NCBI RefSeq assembly: GCF_003261175.1
Contig: NZ_QLNP01000078.1
Span: 1-64,000, forward strand
DNA: 64,000 bases
DNA from: Arthrobacter globiformis
GTDB taxonomy: Bacteria > Actinomycetota > Actinomycetes > Actinomycetales > Micrococcaceae
Direction: 5' to 3'
Part shown: positions 44,722-53,480 of the stretch, piece after piece
Layout of the letters: the number at the start of each line of letters is the position of its first letter
Position numbering within the stretch: position 1 is the stretch's first letter
The notes under the pieces: model-generated
The model's input: only the letters and a program-made list of their open reading frames with translations
Database searches by the model: none
Told to the model about the DNA's origin: nothing
Program-made: the position numbers and the translations under genes

Positions 44722-44767
44722 ATCTACCGCAAAAGCCCGTAGACGTCACAACGGAGGAATATTGCAC

Positions 44768-44920
44768 ATGGCCCGCAACGAGCCACGCCTGTCCCGCGTG
44801 GTCCAGCGCCCCGCGATGCGGACGCCGGTTGCTAGTGGCACCGGCATGGTGGACTCTTGTAGTTGGGGGATAGTCAACATATTTCGATCATGGGTTTCAC
44901 TAGGAGATACACATGGGTGA
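44768..44920 (+). CDS. Small ORF (50 aa) in the leader of the ferredoxin reductase gene
   Basis: 50 codons from ATG with a very good ribosome site (GGAGGAATATTGCAC-ATG). The first 24 residues (MARNEPRLSRVVQRPAMRTP) have neighbour-like codon use; the second half is AT-rich and non-gene-like. A second mini-frame of 10 codons (ATG 44913, after TAGGAG) ends in ATGA overlapping the reductase start. These may be leader peptides coupling translation to the reductase, or a degraded gene start. Confidence 0.35.
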   Translation: MARNEPRLSRVVQRPAMRTPVASGTGMVDSCSWGIVNIFRSWVSLGDTHG

Positions 44921-44941
44921 GCCCGGCAGGAAGCGGACAGC

Positions 44942-46060
44942 ATGATCCGGCTCCGCAAATTGGCGCGCGCGGCGTCTGTTCTGACCACCCCCCTTGCGCC
45001 TGAGGACATCCTTGCGCTCTTTGACCCGGTGTTCTCCGCCCGGCAGCTGCGCGGGGTGGTCACCAAAGTGGTCCCCGAAACGCCGGACTCAGCCACTATC
45101 CATTTCCGGCCCGGGCGCGGCTGGAAGGCCCATAAAGCCGGCCAGTGGGCACGGATCGGCGTGGAGCTCGACGGCGTCCGGCACTGGCGGTCCTATTCGC
45201 TCAGCGCTCCGGCAGGGGAGGATCCCGCCATCACCGTGAGCGACATGGGTGCCGTGTCCGGCGTCCTGGTCCGCAACACCCGGCCCGGGGACGTGCTGTT
45301 CCTGGCGCCGCCGCAGGGCGACTTCGTCCTCCCCGAACATCCGCGGCCTCTCCTGATGCTCACCGCTGGCAGTGGCATCACCCCCGTGATGTCCATGGTC
45401 CGCACACTGGTGCCGCACCGCCCCGACGCCGATGTGGTGCTGATCCATTCCGCCCGCAGGCCGGAGGACAGCATTTTCCGTGAGGAGCTTTCCGAGCTCG
45501 CGGACCAGTTTCCCAACTTCCGTGTCACCCACTGGTTTACCGGGGAGCGTGGCCGGATGGACTTCGGCTCGGCCGCCGGACTGGACAGCCTGTGCCCCGA
45601 CTGGCGCCGCCGCGCTGCCTACGCCTGCGGCCCGGAAGGGTTCCTCGATGACGCAGAAGCACTGTGGGCCGCCGAAGCGGCTGCCCATCCCAAAGACTCC
45701 AGGTCAGCCCGCGCAGAAGGAGCCACCGGCCCCTTCGCGGCGGACCCGGTCAACCTCATCATCGAACGCTTCAACACCAGCCTGCTGGCCGGGGAGGGGC
45801 ACGACGGCGGTCTGGTCACCTTTGAGGCCTCCGACCGCGAGGTTGAAGCCGACGGCGATACCCCCCTTCTTGACGTCGGCGAAGACGCCGGGGTCCTCAT
45901 GCCCAGCGGCTGCCGCATGGGCATCTGCCACAGCTGCCTGCTGCCCCTGCGCGCAGGGCAGGTCCGGGACCTGCGCACCGGCGAAGTCCACGGTGATCCG
46001 GGCCAACTAATCCAGACGTGCGTTTCGGCAGCCGCCGGACCCGTTAACCTCGACATCTGA
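44942..46060 (+). CDS. Ferredoxin reductase-type flavoprotein with C-terminal 2Fe-2S domain
   Basis: 372 aa. FAD domain (about residues 35-135) with RSYSLSAP; NAD domain (about 135-240) with MLTAGSGITPVMSMVR and YACGPEGFLDDAE; plant-type 2Fe-2S domain (about 280-372) with CRMGICHSC and a fourth Cys in QTCVS. This is the layout of Rv3230c, the electron donor of the Mycobacterium desaturase DesA3. It passes electrons from NADPH to the fatty-acid desaturase encoded 15 bp downstream. Confidence 0.92.
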   Translation: MIRLRKLARAASVLTTPLAPEDILALFDPVFSARQLRGVVTKVVPETPDSATIHFRPGRGWKAHKAGQWARIGVELDGVRHWRSYSLSAPAGEDPAITVSDMGAVSGVLVRNTRPGDVLFLAPPQGDFVLPEHPRPLLMLTAGSGITPVMSMVRTLVPHRPDADVVLIHSARRPEDSIFREELSELADQFPNFRVTHWFTGERGRMDFGSAAGLDSLCPDWRRRAAYACGPEGFLDDAEALWAAEAAAHPKDSRSARAEGATGPFAADPVNLIIERFNTSLLAGEGHDGGLVTFEASDREVEADGDTPLLDVGEDAGVLMPSGCRMGICHSCLLPLRAGQVRDLRTGEVHGDPGQLIQTCVSAAAGPVNLDI

Positions 46061-46074
46061 GGAGCATCACAAGC

Positions 46075-47268
46075 ATGACAGCAATATCCGATCGCACAGC
46101 CGCGACTACGAAGTCCACCGCCGGCGTCTCCACGGACAAGCCGGCTGCCAAACCGCGACCGGGGGCACTGGCCGCCTCCGGCCGGCCCACCGTGCGCCCG
46201 CCCGCCGCCGCACACCTTTCCGACGAGCAGGTGGCAGAGCTCGGCCGCGAGCTGGACGCCATCAAGGATGAGATCCTCGCCAAGCGCGGTGCCTCCGACG
46301 CCGCCTACATCCGGAGGGTGATCAAGATCCAGCGCGGGCTGGAGATCGCGGGACGCGCGACGCTGCTGGTGAGCCGGAACAAGGCCGCCTGGGTCACGGG
46401 AACCAGCCTGCTCAGCCTCGCCAAGATCCTGGAAAACATGGAGATCGGCCACAACATCCTCCACGGCCAGTGGGACTGGATGCGCGATCCGGATATCCAC
46501 TCCACCACGTGGGAATGGGACTTCGTGACCCCGGCGCGTTCGTGGCAGCACACCCACAACGACCTGCATCACCGCTGGACCAACGTGGTGGGCAAGGACA
46601 ACGACGTCGGATACAACCTGCTGCGCATGGACGAGGACCAGCCGTGGACCCCGCGCAACCTGGGTAATCCGCTGTACAACGCGATCCTGGCGCCGATTTT
46701 CGAATGGGGCATCGCGGTCTACGACCTGGAGCTCGTCGAATACCAGGAGGGCAAGAAGTCCAAGGAAGCCATGGTCCGGGACCTGAAGGCCCTCGGCGTC
46801 AAGGCCCTCAAGCAGTTCACCAAGGACTATGCCGCCACCCCGGCCGTGGCCATGCTGACCGGCTCGGGCAAGCAGGCGCTCATGGGGACGCTCACCGCCA
46901 ACGCGGTGCGCAACGTGTGGGCCCACGCCGTGATCTTCTGCGGACACTTCCCCGAAGGGACGGACACCTTCACCGAGGAAATGGTCGAGGGCGAAACCCG
47001 CGGCGACTGGTATGTCCGCCAGATGATCGGCTCGGCCAACATCTCCGGCTCCAAGTTCATGCACATCATGACCGGGAACCTGTCCCACCAGATCGAGCAC
47101 CACCTTTTCCCGGACCTGCCGTCCAACCGATACGGGGAAGTGGCGCCGAAGGTGCAGGAAATCTGCCAGCGCTACGGCCTCCCGTACACCACCGGGCCCC
47201 TGCTGAAGCAGGTGGGATCCTCCTGGGCGAAGGTCTTCAAACTCGCGCTGCCGGGAAAGAAGGCTTAG
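46075..47268 (+). CDS. Membrane fatty acid desaturase (DesA3-like acyl-CoA delta-9 type)
   Basis: 397 aa. Three histidine boxes bind the di-iron centre: GHNILHGQWD (about residue 124), HTHNDLHHRW (about residue 160) and HQIEHHLFPDLPSNR (near residue 343). Membrane segments surround the first box and the stretch near residues 280-310. It introduces a double bond into acyl chains (acyl-CoA or phospholipid) at the membrane, adjusting fluidity. The reductase gene just upstream supplies electrons. The 50-residue Ala/Pro/Thr-rich N-terminus is likely disordered. Confidence 0.92.
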   Translation: MTAISDRTAATTKSTAGVSTDKPAAKPRPGALAASGRPTVRPPAAAHLSDEQVAELGRELDAIKDEILAKRGASDAAYIRRVIKIQRGLEIAGRATLLVSRNKAAWVTGTSLLSLAKILENMEIGHNILHGQWDWMRDPDIHSTTWEWDFVTPARSWQHTHNDLHHRWTNVVGKDNDVGYNLLRMDEDQPWTPRNLGNPLYNAILAPIFEWGIAVYDLELVEYQEGKKSKEAMVRDLKALGVKALKQFTKDYAATPAVAMLTGSGKQALMGTLTANAVRNVWAHAVIFCGHFPEGTDTFTEEMVEGETRGDWYVRQMIGSANISGSKFMHIMTGNLSHQIEHHLFPDLPSNRYGEVAPKVQEICQRYGLPYTTGPLLKQVGSSWAKVFKLALPGKKA

Positions 47269-47333
47269 CAGCCTAGCTTCCGGACAACTTCTTTGGAAGG
47301 ACCCGGGCGCCGGGCGGCGTTCTCTGGCAGAGT

Positions 47334-48305
47334 ATGACCATGCTCACTGTTATCGGCGAGGGCCTCGTTGACGTGGTCCAGCGCAGCTCCGGAATCGAAG
47401 CCCATGTGGGCGGCAGTCCGCTTAACGTCGCCGTCGGGCTCGCCCGCCTGGGGCACCCGGTGCAGTTCGTCGGCCGGTACGGCCGGGACGCCTACGGTGA
47501 GTCCGTTGCCGCCCACCTGCGGGCGAGTTCGGTCATGCTCCCGCAGGCCCCGGACGGACTGCCCACCAGCGTCGCCACCGCGCTGGTGGACGACGACGGC
47601 GCCGCCACCTACACGTTCGACCTCGCCTGGGAGCTCCCCGGCCTGGCGGAACGGCTGCCGTTCATGCTGCAGGGGACCACGCTGCTGCACACCGGCTCCA
47701 TCGCCACCATGCTGGCGCCCGGCGCCGCGGAGGTGCTGGCTGCCGTCGAACATGCCCACCCGGCGGTGACCATCAGTTTCGACCCCAACTGCCGCCCCAG
47801 CATCATTACGGACGCCGAATACGCCCGCCGGCAGGCGGAAAAGTTCGTGACCCTCTCGGACATCGTCAAGGCCTCCGACGAGGACCTCGCCTGGCTCTAT
47901 CCCGGCGTGGACCCGCTGGAGTCCGCGCGGCGCTGGCTACAGCTTGGCGGCGCCGAGGGGCCGGCCATGGTGGTGGTGACGCGCGGCGCTGCCGGGCCGT
48001 GGGGAATCACTGCCGCGGGCGAGGCGGAGTTCGCCGCGCCCCGCGTGGAGGTGGCGGACACCGTTGGCGCAGGGGATTCCTTCATGGCCGCGCTGCTTTC
48101 CGGGGTGGTGGACCGCGGCCTGGCCGGCGCCCAGAACCGGTCGGACCTGCGGGCGCTCCCGGCCGAGGGGCTCACCGCCCTCCTGGCCCACGCCTCCCGC
48201 GCCGCAGCGGTGACCGTGTCGCGTGCCGGCGCCAATCCACCCACGCGGGCGGAGCTCAACCACATCGAAGCAGCAGCAGAGGAAGCCGAAGTTCCCACCA
48301 TCTGA
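47334..48305 (+). CDS. PfkB-family carbohydrate kinase
   Basis: 323 aa. Family signature 1 VGGSPLNVAVGLARLG (residues about 24-39) and signature 2 DTVGAGDSFMAALLSG (about 242-257) with catalytic Asp in GAGD are intact. Fold and length match fructokinase/ribokinase-like enzymes. It phosphorylates a sugar with ATP; fructose is a common substrate but is not proven here. Starts at ATG 47334 or the ATG at 47340. A YbhB-like gene follows after 9 bp. Confidence 0.92.
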   Translation: MTMLTVIGEGLVDVVQRSSGIEAHVGGSPLNVAVGLARLGHPVQFVGRYGRDAYGESVAAHLRASSVMLPQAPDGLPTSVATALVDDDGAATYTFDLAWELPGLAERLPFMLQGTTLLHTGSIATMLAPGAAEVLAAVEHAHPAVTISFDPNCRPSIITDAEYARRQAEKFVTLSDIVKASDEDLAWLYPGVDPLESARRWLQLGGAEGPAMVVVTRGAAGPWGITAAGEAEFAAPRVEVADTVGAGDSFMAALLSGVVDRGLAGAQNRSDLRALPAEGLTALLAHASRAAAVTVSRAGANPPTRAELNHIEAAAEEAEVPTI

Positions 48306-48314
48306 GGAGCATCC

Positions 48315-48845
48315 ATGACAGCGCCAGGCCCGTTTTCAAACCTGCCGGACGTCCCCGCGTTCGGACTCACCAGCCGGTCCTTCGAGGATGGCGGGACCCT
48401 TCCGCCGCCGCAGCGAAGCGGCAGGATGCATGCGGGCGGCGCCGACGAGTCCCCCCAGCTGAGCTGGACCGGGGCGCCGGATGGGACCAGGAGCTACGCC
48501 GTGACCGCGTTTGACCCGGACGCGCCGGGCGCCGGCGGGTTCTGGCACTGGGCGGTCCTCAACATCCCGGCGGATGTCACGTCGCTGGCGGAGGGCGCCG
48601 GGGCCGAGGGCGCCCCGCAGCTCCCGCCCGGCGCGGTGCAGCTGAAGAACGACGGCGGCTTCCGCGGCTACCTGGGGGCGGCCCCGCCGCCCGGGCACGG
48701 CCGGCACCGCTACATCGTCACGGTCTATGCGCTGGATGTGGACGAACTGCCGGGCGCGGCAGGGGCGAAGCCTGCAGGCCTGGGCTCCGAACTCGCCCGT
48801 CACCTGCTGGGCACGGCAACGCTGACCGGCGTCTTCCAGCGGTAG
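48315..48845 (+). CDS. YbhB/YbcL-type PEBP family protein
   Basis: 176 aa with the phosphatidylethanolamine-binding-protein fold: SPQLSWTGAPDGTRSYAVTAFDPDAPG, FWHWAVLNIP and GYLGAAPPPGHGRHRYIVTVYALDV carry the ligand-pocket DPDxP and GxHRY motifs. Full family length. Cytoplasmic, function unsettled. It follows the PfkB gene by 9 bp and precedes the LacI-controlled promoter at 48884. Confidence 0.92.
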   Translation: MTAPGPFSNLPDVPAFGLTSRSFEDGGTLPPPQRSGRMHAGGADESPQLSWTGAPDGTRSYAVTAFDPDAPGAGGFWHWAVLNIPADVTSLAEGAGAEGAPQLPPGAVQLKNDGGFRGYLGAAPPPGHGRHRYIVTVYALDVDELPGAAGAKPAGLGSELARHLLGTATLTGVFQR

Positions 48846-48883
48846 GGGCGGCTACAGGTGCCCGTCCGGGCCGAATAGAACTA

Positions 48884-48931
48884 TTGACAGGACAAACTCC
48901 CGCTCCTATTCTCGAGTAATGGAGCGCTCCA
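48884..48931 (+). promoter_or_regulatory. Strong promoter and LacI-type operator before the sugar-binding protein gene
   Basis: TTGACA (48884-48889), 17-bp spacer, TATTCT (48907-48912) is close to the housekeeping consensus. TGGAGCGCTCCA (48920-48931) is a 12-bp perfect palindrome at the expected transcription start. The same promoter core and palindrome occur at 53398-53443, beside the LacI gene. LacI proteins of this class bind such CG-centred palindromes, so repression without sugar is likely. Confidence 0.85.
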
Positions 48932-49021
48932 AGTGCGCTCGGTCACATCCCTTTTTCCGACCGGAAAGACACGGGGGTGTGGCTTCCCTGATCATCTGGA
49001 CACGATCGAAGGAGATCACCA

Positions 49022-50017
49022 GTGAAGAAGTTTTTTTGGCGCCGCGCAGCGGTGGCCGCGGTTGCAATCCCGATGCTGGCTTTGACGGCATGCTCCACCC
49101 AGGGCGGACGGGCGCCGGAAGCCAACAGCGGGGGCGGCGGGGGCCAGGCCGCCTCGACTCCGCGCATGAAAATTGCCCTGATCACGCACGCTCCGGCAGG
49201 TGACACCTTCTGGGACACCGTGCGGAAGGGCGCCGAGGAGGCCGCCGCCAAGGACAACGTGGAGCTCCTCTACACGAATGATCCCGAGGCGGGCCGCCAG
49301 GCGCAGCTGATCCAGCAGGCAGTGGACCAGAAGGTGGACGGAATCGCCGTCACCCTGGCCACGCCCGGTGCGCTGAAGGATTCCCTCAAGAAGGCCTCTG
49401 ACGCCGGCATCCCCATCGTGAGCCTGAACGCAGGTGAGGACGTCTCCAAGGAGCTCGGGGCCTTCACACACTTCGGCTCCAACGAACAACTGGCCGGCCA
49501 GGCGGTGGGTGAGAAGCTGGCGGCTGAGAACTTCAAGCACCCCATCTGTGTGATCCAGGCCCAGGGGCACGTCGGGCTCGAAGCGCGCTGCGCCGGCGTG
49601 AAGTCCAAGGTCCCGGGGACCGAGATCCTGTACGTGAACGGCGCCGACATGACGTCCGTGGAATCGACTGCAACGGCCAAGCTCCAGGCAGCCAAAGAGG
49701 CCGACGTCATCATCGGCCTGGGGGCACCCGTCACGCTCACCCTGCTGAAGTCCGTCGCAACTGCGGGCAGCCCGGCGAAGGTCGCCTCCTTTGACTTGAA
49801 CAAGGAACTCGCCCAGAAGATCGCGGACGGCACCGTCCTGTTTACGGTGGACCAGCAGCCGTGGCTCCAGGGTTACGGTTCCGTGGACGCCCTGTGGCAG
49901 GCCAAGCGGGGCGGCTTCAAGCTCGGCGGCGGGCAGCCCGTGCTCACCGGGCCCACCATCGTCGACAAGTCCAACGCGGCGGACGTCGTGAAGTTCTCCG
50001 ACCAGGGCATCCGCTAG
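49022..50017 (+). CDS. Sugar ABC transporter substrate-binding lipoprotein (orphan)
   Basis: 331 aa from GTG with AAGGAGATC upstream. Lipoprotein signal ending LALTAC (Cys about residue 24). The fold is Peripla_BP_4 (RbsB-like): KIALITHAPAGDTFWDTVRKG, QKVDGIAVTLATPGALKDSL, IPIVSLNAGED and TVDQQPWLQGYGSVDALW. It captures a sugar or polyol at the outer membrane face. No ATPase or permease genes are within the window near it, so the membrane parts must be elsewhere. Controlled by the promoter and palindrome at 48884-48931, shared with the catabolic pair at 51-53 kb. Confidence 0.92.
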   Translation: MKKFFWRRAAVAAVAIPMLALTACSTQGGRAPEANSGGGGGQAASTPRMKIALITHAPAGDTFWDTVRKGAEEAAAKDNVELLYTNDPEAGRQAQLIQQAVDQKVDGIAVTLATPGALKDSLKKASDAGIPIVSLNAGEDVSKELGAFTHFGSNEQLAGQAVGEKLAAENFKHPICVIQAQGHVGLEARCAGVKSKVPGTEILYVNGADMTSVESTATAKLQAAKEADVIIGLGAPVTLTLLKSVATAGSPAKVASFDLNKELAQKIADGTVLFTVDQQPWLQGYGSVDALWQAKRGGFKLGGGQPVLTGPTIVDKSNAADVVKFSDQGIR

Positions 50018-50020
50018 CCC

Positions 50021-50991
50021 CCGCCCCCGCCACCGCCACGGGCCGCTGTTCGTGCAGCACCGGCCGTGACGGGGTGACGATTTTCATGTCTGCGCCGCCG
50101 AAATCGATATAGGGGCCGATGAGCTCGGGCGGGCCGGACGCGAGTGGCCGCTCATACCAGGTCCTTTCGGTGTAGTCGTAGTAGTTGATGGACGCGGGGT
50201 TGAGACTGTGGGGGATGAACACCAGCTTCCCCCCGACGAGACTCCACCATTGGTGCCACGCGTCGGCCTCGGTGAACAGCCCCGAGGTGACGGACACCCC
50301 GGGGCTGTTCACCAGGCCCGCCTGCTTGAGGACGATGTCCTCGACGACGGGCCTGAGGGACTCGAGTTTGGTCCTCGATGTCCCCGGCGACGCAAGAATG
50401 TCCGTGGTGGCTTCGGCTAGGCGAACACGCTCGCGAGGCTCTGGCCCAACGCCCGGGCCGTCGACTGCAGGACCTCGTTGATGGGATTCACCGCTGGCCG
50501 CCAGGTCCGAGGTGAGGATGGCCAGGCGCTGGTTGCTGATCAGGGCACCTTCCCGTTCGAAGTGTACGATTGCGATGTTCTCTGCTTCGCCGGGCTCCCC
50601 TGCGCGATGGCGTCCAGGAGTGCCTCGTGCACATGTGGGGCTCGGAGCTGGAGGCGAACCGCTGGGCGAGCTTCCGGAGGCGCCGCACGTCCTGCTCATC
50701 GGAGCGCTTGGACGCGAGCCGGGCTGCCGAGCCGGCCGTGGCGGCCGCCAAATCAATGAGGTCCCGCAGGTCGTCGCTCTTGTGCCGGCGCAGTTGCTGG
50801 GCGATCTCCGCCTCCCGGACCGGCAGCACTCCCGCCACATAACTTCCACCGCCGCGCCCGCGGCGGGTGCCAAGGAGCCTCTTGCTCCGCAGCACCGCGA
50901 GGGACTGGCGGAGGGTAAGTGGCGAGACGCCCAGATGCTCGGCAATGACCGATTCCGGCGGAAGCCGCTCGCCCGGGTTGAGCAGCCCCAT
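50021..50991 (-). pseudogene. Decayed GntR regulator with Cache sensor domain
   Basis: Pieces of one protein appear in different frames. From 50991: a GntR winged helix (GLLNPGERLPPESVIAEHLG, VSPLTLRQSLAVLRSKRLLG) to about 50650; then HEALLDAIAQGSPAK in a second frame; AENIAIVHFEREGALISNQR in a third; VNPINEVLQSTARALGQSLA in another, followed by a stop; then LESLRPVVEDIVLKQAGL and a Cache-like sensor (TEADAWHQWWSL, YYDYTERTWYERP, GPYIDFGGADMKIVT) to the 3' end. At least three frameshifts or a stop are implied. The C-terminal part is lost where it meets the stop of the sugar-binding gene. It is probably nonfunctional. Confidence 0.85.
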
Positions 50992-51086
50992 GAAGGCGCC
51001 CTTCCGGGCGTGCGAGACGATCAGCTGGTCATTCTCGAGGCCGTTTCAGTGCGGCCCTGACGGGCCGTGCGGCTCCGGACAGCGGA

Positions 51087-51118
51087 GGAAGCCTGCCGGC
51101 TGGTGCCGGCAGGCTTCC
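51087..51118. terminator. Strong hairpin after the isomerase gene
   Basis: GGAAGCCTGCCGGC (51087-51100) pairs perfectly with GCCGGCAGGCTTCC (51105-51118) around a TGGT loop: 14-bp stem. It lies 30 bp past the isomerase stop (minus strand) and between it and the pseudogene, so it ends the dehydrogenase-isomerase transcript. Confidence 0.85.
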
Positions 51119-51147
51119 GTGGTGGTGCCTGTGTGTTGCGGGTGGGG

Positions 51148-52164
51148 CTAGTGACTGACCAGCGTGGCAGCCAAGGCTGCGTCCGCATCCTTCAGGACCT
51201 TCGAGGCGACTTCGAGCCCTTCGATGCGGCCCAGTTCCACGTCTTCGTGTTCGATGTTGACGAGCATGTCGGGGTCCACCTCGTGGAGGGCGCGCAGGAA
51301 CTCGGTCCAGTAGGCGGTGTCGTGGCCCTTGCCGAGGGCGACGAAGTCCCAGGCTGCCGGCTTGGGCCATTCGTTGGCCCACTCGTCGCCGCCGAGGTTG
51401 GTGCGGTTTTCCCCGGGGGAGAGCCGGCGGAAGCGGTTGTCGAGGACACCGTAGATGGCGGCGGTGTCCTTGTTGACGCGCACGTCTTTGGCGGCTGCGT
51501 GGAAGACCAGTGGGCCGAGTTCGCGGACCACGGCCACCGGGTCCATCTGCTGCCAGAACAGGTGGGAGGCGTCGAGCTCGACGCCCACGTGAGTGGCGCC
51601 GGTCAGTTCGACCAGCTTGTACACGTCGGCGGGGTTGAAGACGAGGTTCTGCGGGTGCAGTTCCAGGGCGACCTTGACGTCGAGGTCGGCGGTGAGCCGG
51701 TCGGTTTCCTTCCAGAACTTGGCGGCGACGCCCCATTGGTAGTCAAGGACGTCCAGCGCCGCGGAGTTCCAGGCGTTGACGATCCAGTTCGGCACGGTGG
51801 CGCCGGGCTCCCCGCCGGGGAGGCCGGACATGGTGACCACGCGGTTCTGTCCGAGGCGGTGGGCCAGGCGGATGGAGCGGCGGATGTCCTCGGCGTGCTT
51901 GTCGCCGATGGCGCGGTTGGGGTGCAGCGGGTTGCCGTTGCAGTTCAGCCCCGCGATGGAGACGCCGGTGCCCTCGAAGATCGCCAGGTAGTCATCGCGC
52001 GCGGCGTCACTTTCGAGGATGTCGTCGAAGGTGGGAACGTGCACCGCCGGCAGGAACCCGCCGGAGTTGATTTCGATGCCGGTCAGGCCCAGGTCTGCGA
52101 CGACCTTCAGGGCCTCGGGCAGGGGGCGGTCGTGCAGGATTGCGTTGTAGACGCCGAGCTTCAT
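51148..52164 (-). CDS. Sugar phosphate isomerase/epimerase (xylose-isomerase-like TIM barrel)
   Basis: 338 aa, AP-endonuclease-2/IolE-like TIM barrel. Metal-site segments: ALELHPQN, GVELDASHLFW, FHAAAKDVRV and VNIEHEDVELGRIEG supply the Glu/Asp/His ligands. Such enzymes isomerise or epimerise keto sugars, often after a Gfo/Idh/MocA dehydrogenase. Start overlaps the dehydrogenase stop by 4 bp, so translation is coupled. Inositol- or 3-keto-sugar-like chemistry is a reasonable guess, not shown. Confidence 0.9.
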   Translation of the reverse strand: MKLGVYNAILHDRPLPEALKVVADLGLTGIEINSGGFLPAVHVPTFDDILESDAARDDYLAIFEGTGVSIAGLNCNGNPLHPNRAIGDKHAEDIRRSIRLAHRLGQNRVVTMSGLPGGEPGATVPNWIVNAWNSAALDVLDYQWGVAAKFWKETDRLTADLDVKVALELHPQNLVFNPADVYKLVELTGATHVGVELDASHLFWQQMDPVAVVRELGPLVFHAAAKDVRVNKDTAAIYGVLDNRFRRLSPGENRTNLGGDEWANEWPKPAAWDFVALGKGHDTAYWTEFLRALHEVDPDMLVNIEHEDVELGRIEGLEVASKVLKDADAALAATLVSH

Positions 52165-53339
52165 AGCGTGATCATCTTTCCGTTGTTCAGGGCGGATTCG
52201 GTGACGGCGGCGAGCAGTTCCATGTTGCGGACGCCTTCGTCGAAGGTGGCGCAGCGCGGCAGGGATTCCGCTTCGCTGAGGCCGGCGACCTCTTCGAGGA
52301 ACGCACGCGACTGGTAGGCGAACGCGTCGTTCTGGCCGAAGCCGACCTCGGGGGCGTCCATGGCAAGGCCGCCGGCGATGTAAGGGTGTCCCGGTCCGAG
52401 GATGACCTGGCGGTAGCCGCTCTCGTGGCCGGAGCCGTCGTTGAGGAAGAGCTGGATCTCGCCGGGGCGGCGCTGGTCGAACTTCGCGGAGCCGTTCTCG
52501 CAGAACACCTCGAAGTTAAGGCTGTTCGCGTGGCCGGCTGCCACGCGGGACACTTCGAAGCTGCCGGCGCCGTTTTCGAACTCGGCGGAAAAGGCTGCGT
52601 AGTCGTCGTTCTCCACGGCCTCATAGGTGTCGCTCACGGCGGCGTGGTCGTGTCCGATGACGGCGCCCAGCGGCAGCGGCCGCTTGTCGATGGCCGTGCT
52701 GAGGCGGCCGCCGCTGATGGACTTGATGTCGCCGCAGAGAAACTCCGAAACGTACGCCAGGTGGCTTCCGACGTCGGCCAGCGCACCCGAGCCGGGGCCG
52801 CCCTTGTAGCGCCAACTCATGGGCGCGTCCGGGCTGAAGCCGTAGTCCGTCCAGTAGCGGCCGCTGAAGTGCAGTACCTTGCCCAGGGTGCCGTACCGGA
52901 TGAGGTCGCGGATGTAGGCGATGCCAGGGGTGCGGCGGAAGGTGAACCCTATGCGGGCGATCGAGGAGGCGCTGCGGGCGGCGTCGGCCATGGCCCGGGC
53001 GTCTTCCAGGGTGTCGCTCAGCGGCTTCTCGCACAATACATGCTTGCCGGCGGCAAGGAGGCCCTCCACCACTTCCCGGTGCAGCGAGTTGGCAATGACG
53101 ACGCTGACTACGTCGATGTCATCGGACTCGGCGATGGCCTGCCAGGAGGTGTCGTTGCGCTCGTAGCCGAAACGCCGTGCCGCGAGCGAACCGAACTCCT
53201 GGTTCACGTCGCCGATGGAAACCAGCCGGATTGGCGGCAGGACCGGGTTGTACAGGGCTGAGGCGGTGCGGAAGGCGGCGGCGTGGGCCTTGCCGGCCAT
53301 GCCCGCCCCGATGACGGCTACGCCGAGATCTTTGGGCAT
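52161..53339 (-). CDS. Gfo/Idh/MocA-family NAD(P)-dependent dehydrogenase
   Basis: 392 aa from ATG with AAAGGAG. Rossmann motif GAGMAGKAHAAAF (residues about 11-23), the EKP motif in HVLCEKPLSDTLEDA (catalytic Lys) and the C-terminal domain with SGALADVGSHLAY (DxGxH). These are diagnostic of the family. It oxidises a sugar or polyol, probably the one bound by the 49022 lipoprotein, and hands the product to the coupled isomerase. Transcribed from a promoter (53415-53443) that nearly duplicates that at 48884. Confidence 0.92.
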   Translation of the reverse strand: MPKDLGVAVIGAGMAGKAHAAAFRTASALYNPVLPPIRLVSIGDVNQEFGSLAARRFGYERNDTSWQAIAESDDIDVVSVVIANSLHREVVEGLLAAGKHVLCEKPLSDTLEDARAMADAARSASSIARIGFTFRRTPGIAYIRDLIRYGTLGKVLHFSGRYWTDYGFSPDAPMSWRYKGGPGSGALADVGSHLAYVSEFLCGDIKSISGGRLSTAIDKRPLPLGAVIGHDHAAVSDTYEAVENDDYAAFSAEFENGAGSFEVSRVAAGHANSLNFEVFCENGSAKFDQRRPGEIQLFLNDGSGHESGYRQVILGPGHPYIAGGLAMDAPEVGFGQNDAFAYQSRAFLEEVAGLSEAESLPRCATFDEGVRNMELLAAVTESALNNGKMITL

Positions 53340-53397
53340 TGGTTTTCTCCTTTGAAACGGGCTTTGCGGGACTGGCCGCTGTGACGTGGGCGCAAAA

Positions 53398-53443
53398 TGG
53401 AGCGCTCCATAAAGACGATAGGGGCGGAACTTTGTCCTGTCAA
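53398..53443 (-). promoter_or_regulatory. Promoter and LacI-type operator for the dehydrogenase-isomerase operon
   Basis: Read on the minus strand: TTGACA (53443-53438), 17-bp spacer, TATCGT (53420-53415), then TGGAGCGCTCCA (53409-53398). The TATTGACAGGACAAA core is identical to that at 48882-48896. The divergent LacI gene starts about 70 bp away, so the same operator may also autoregulate it. Confidence 0.85.
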
Positions 53444-53480
53444 TATCCCTAACGGTCAGTGCATGGGCGACAATTGCAGA

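Noticed and set aside
45619-47103. Minus-strand open frame of 494 codons
   Set aside because: Antisense to the ferredoxin reductase and desaturase genes, which have full motif sets.
49944-50945. Intact 333-aa protein on the minus strand
   Set aside because: Only part of this frame reads like a protein; the DNA-binding half lies in another frame, so it is a broken GntR-Cache gene.
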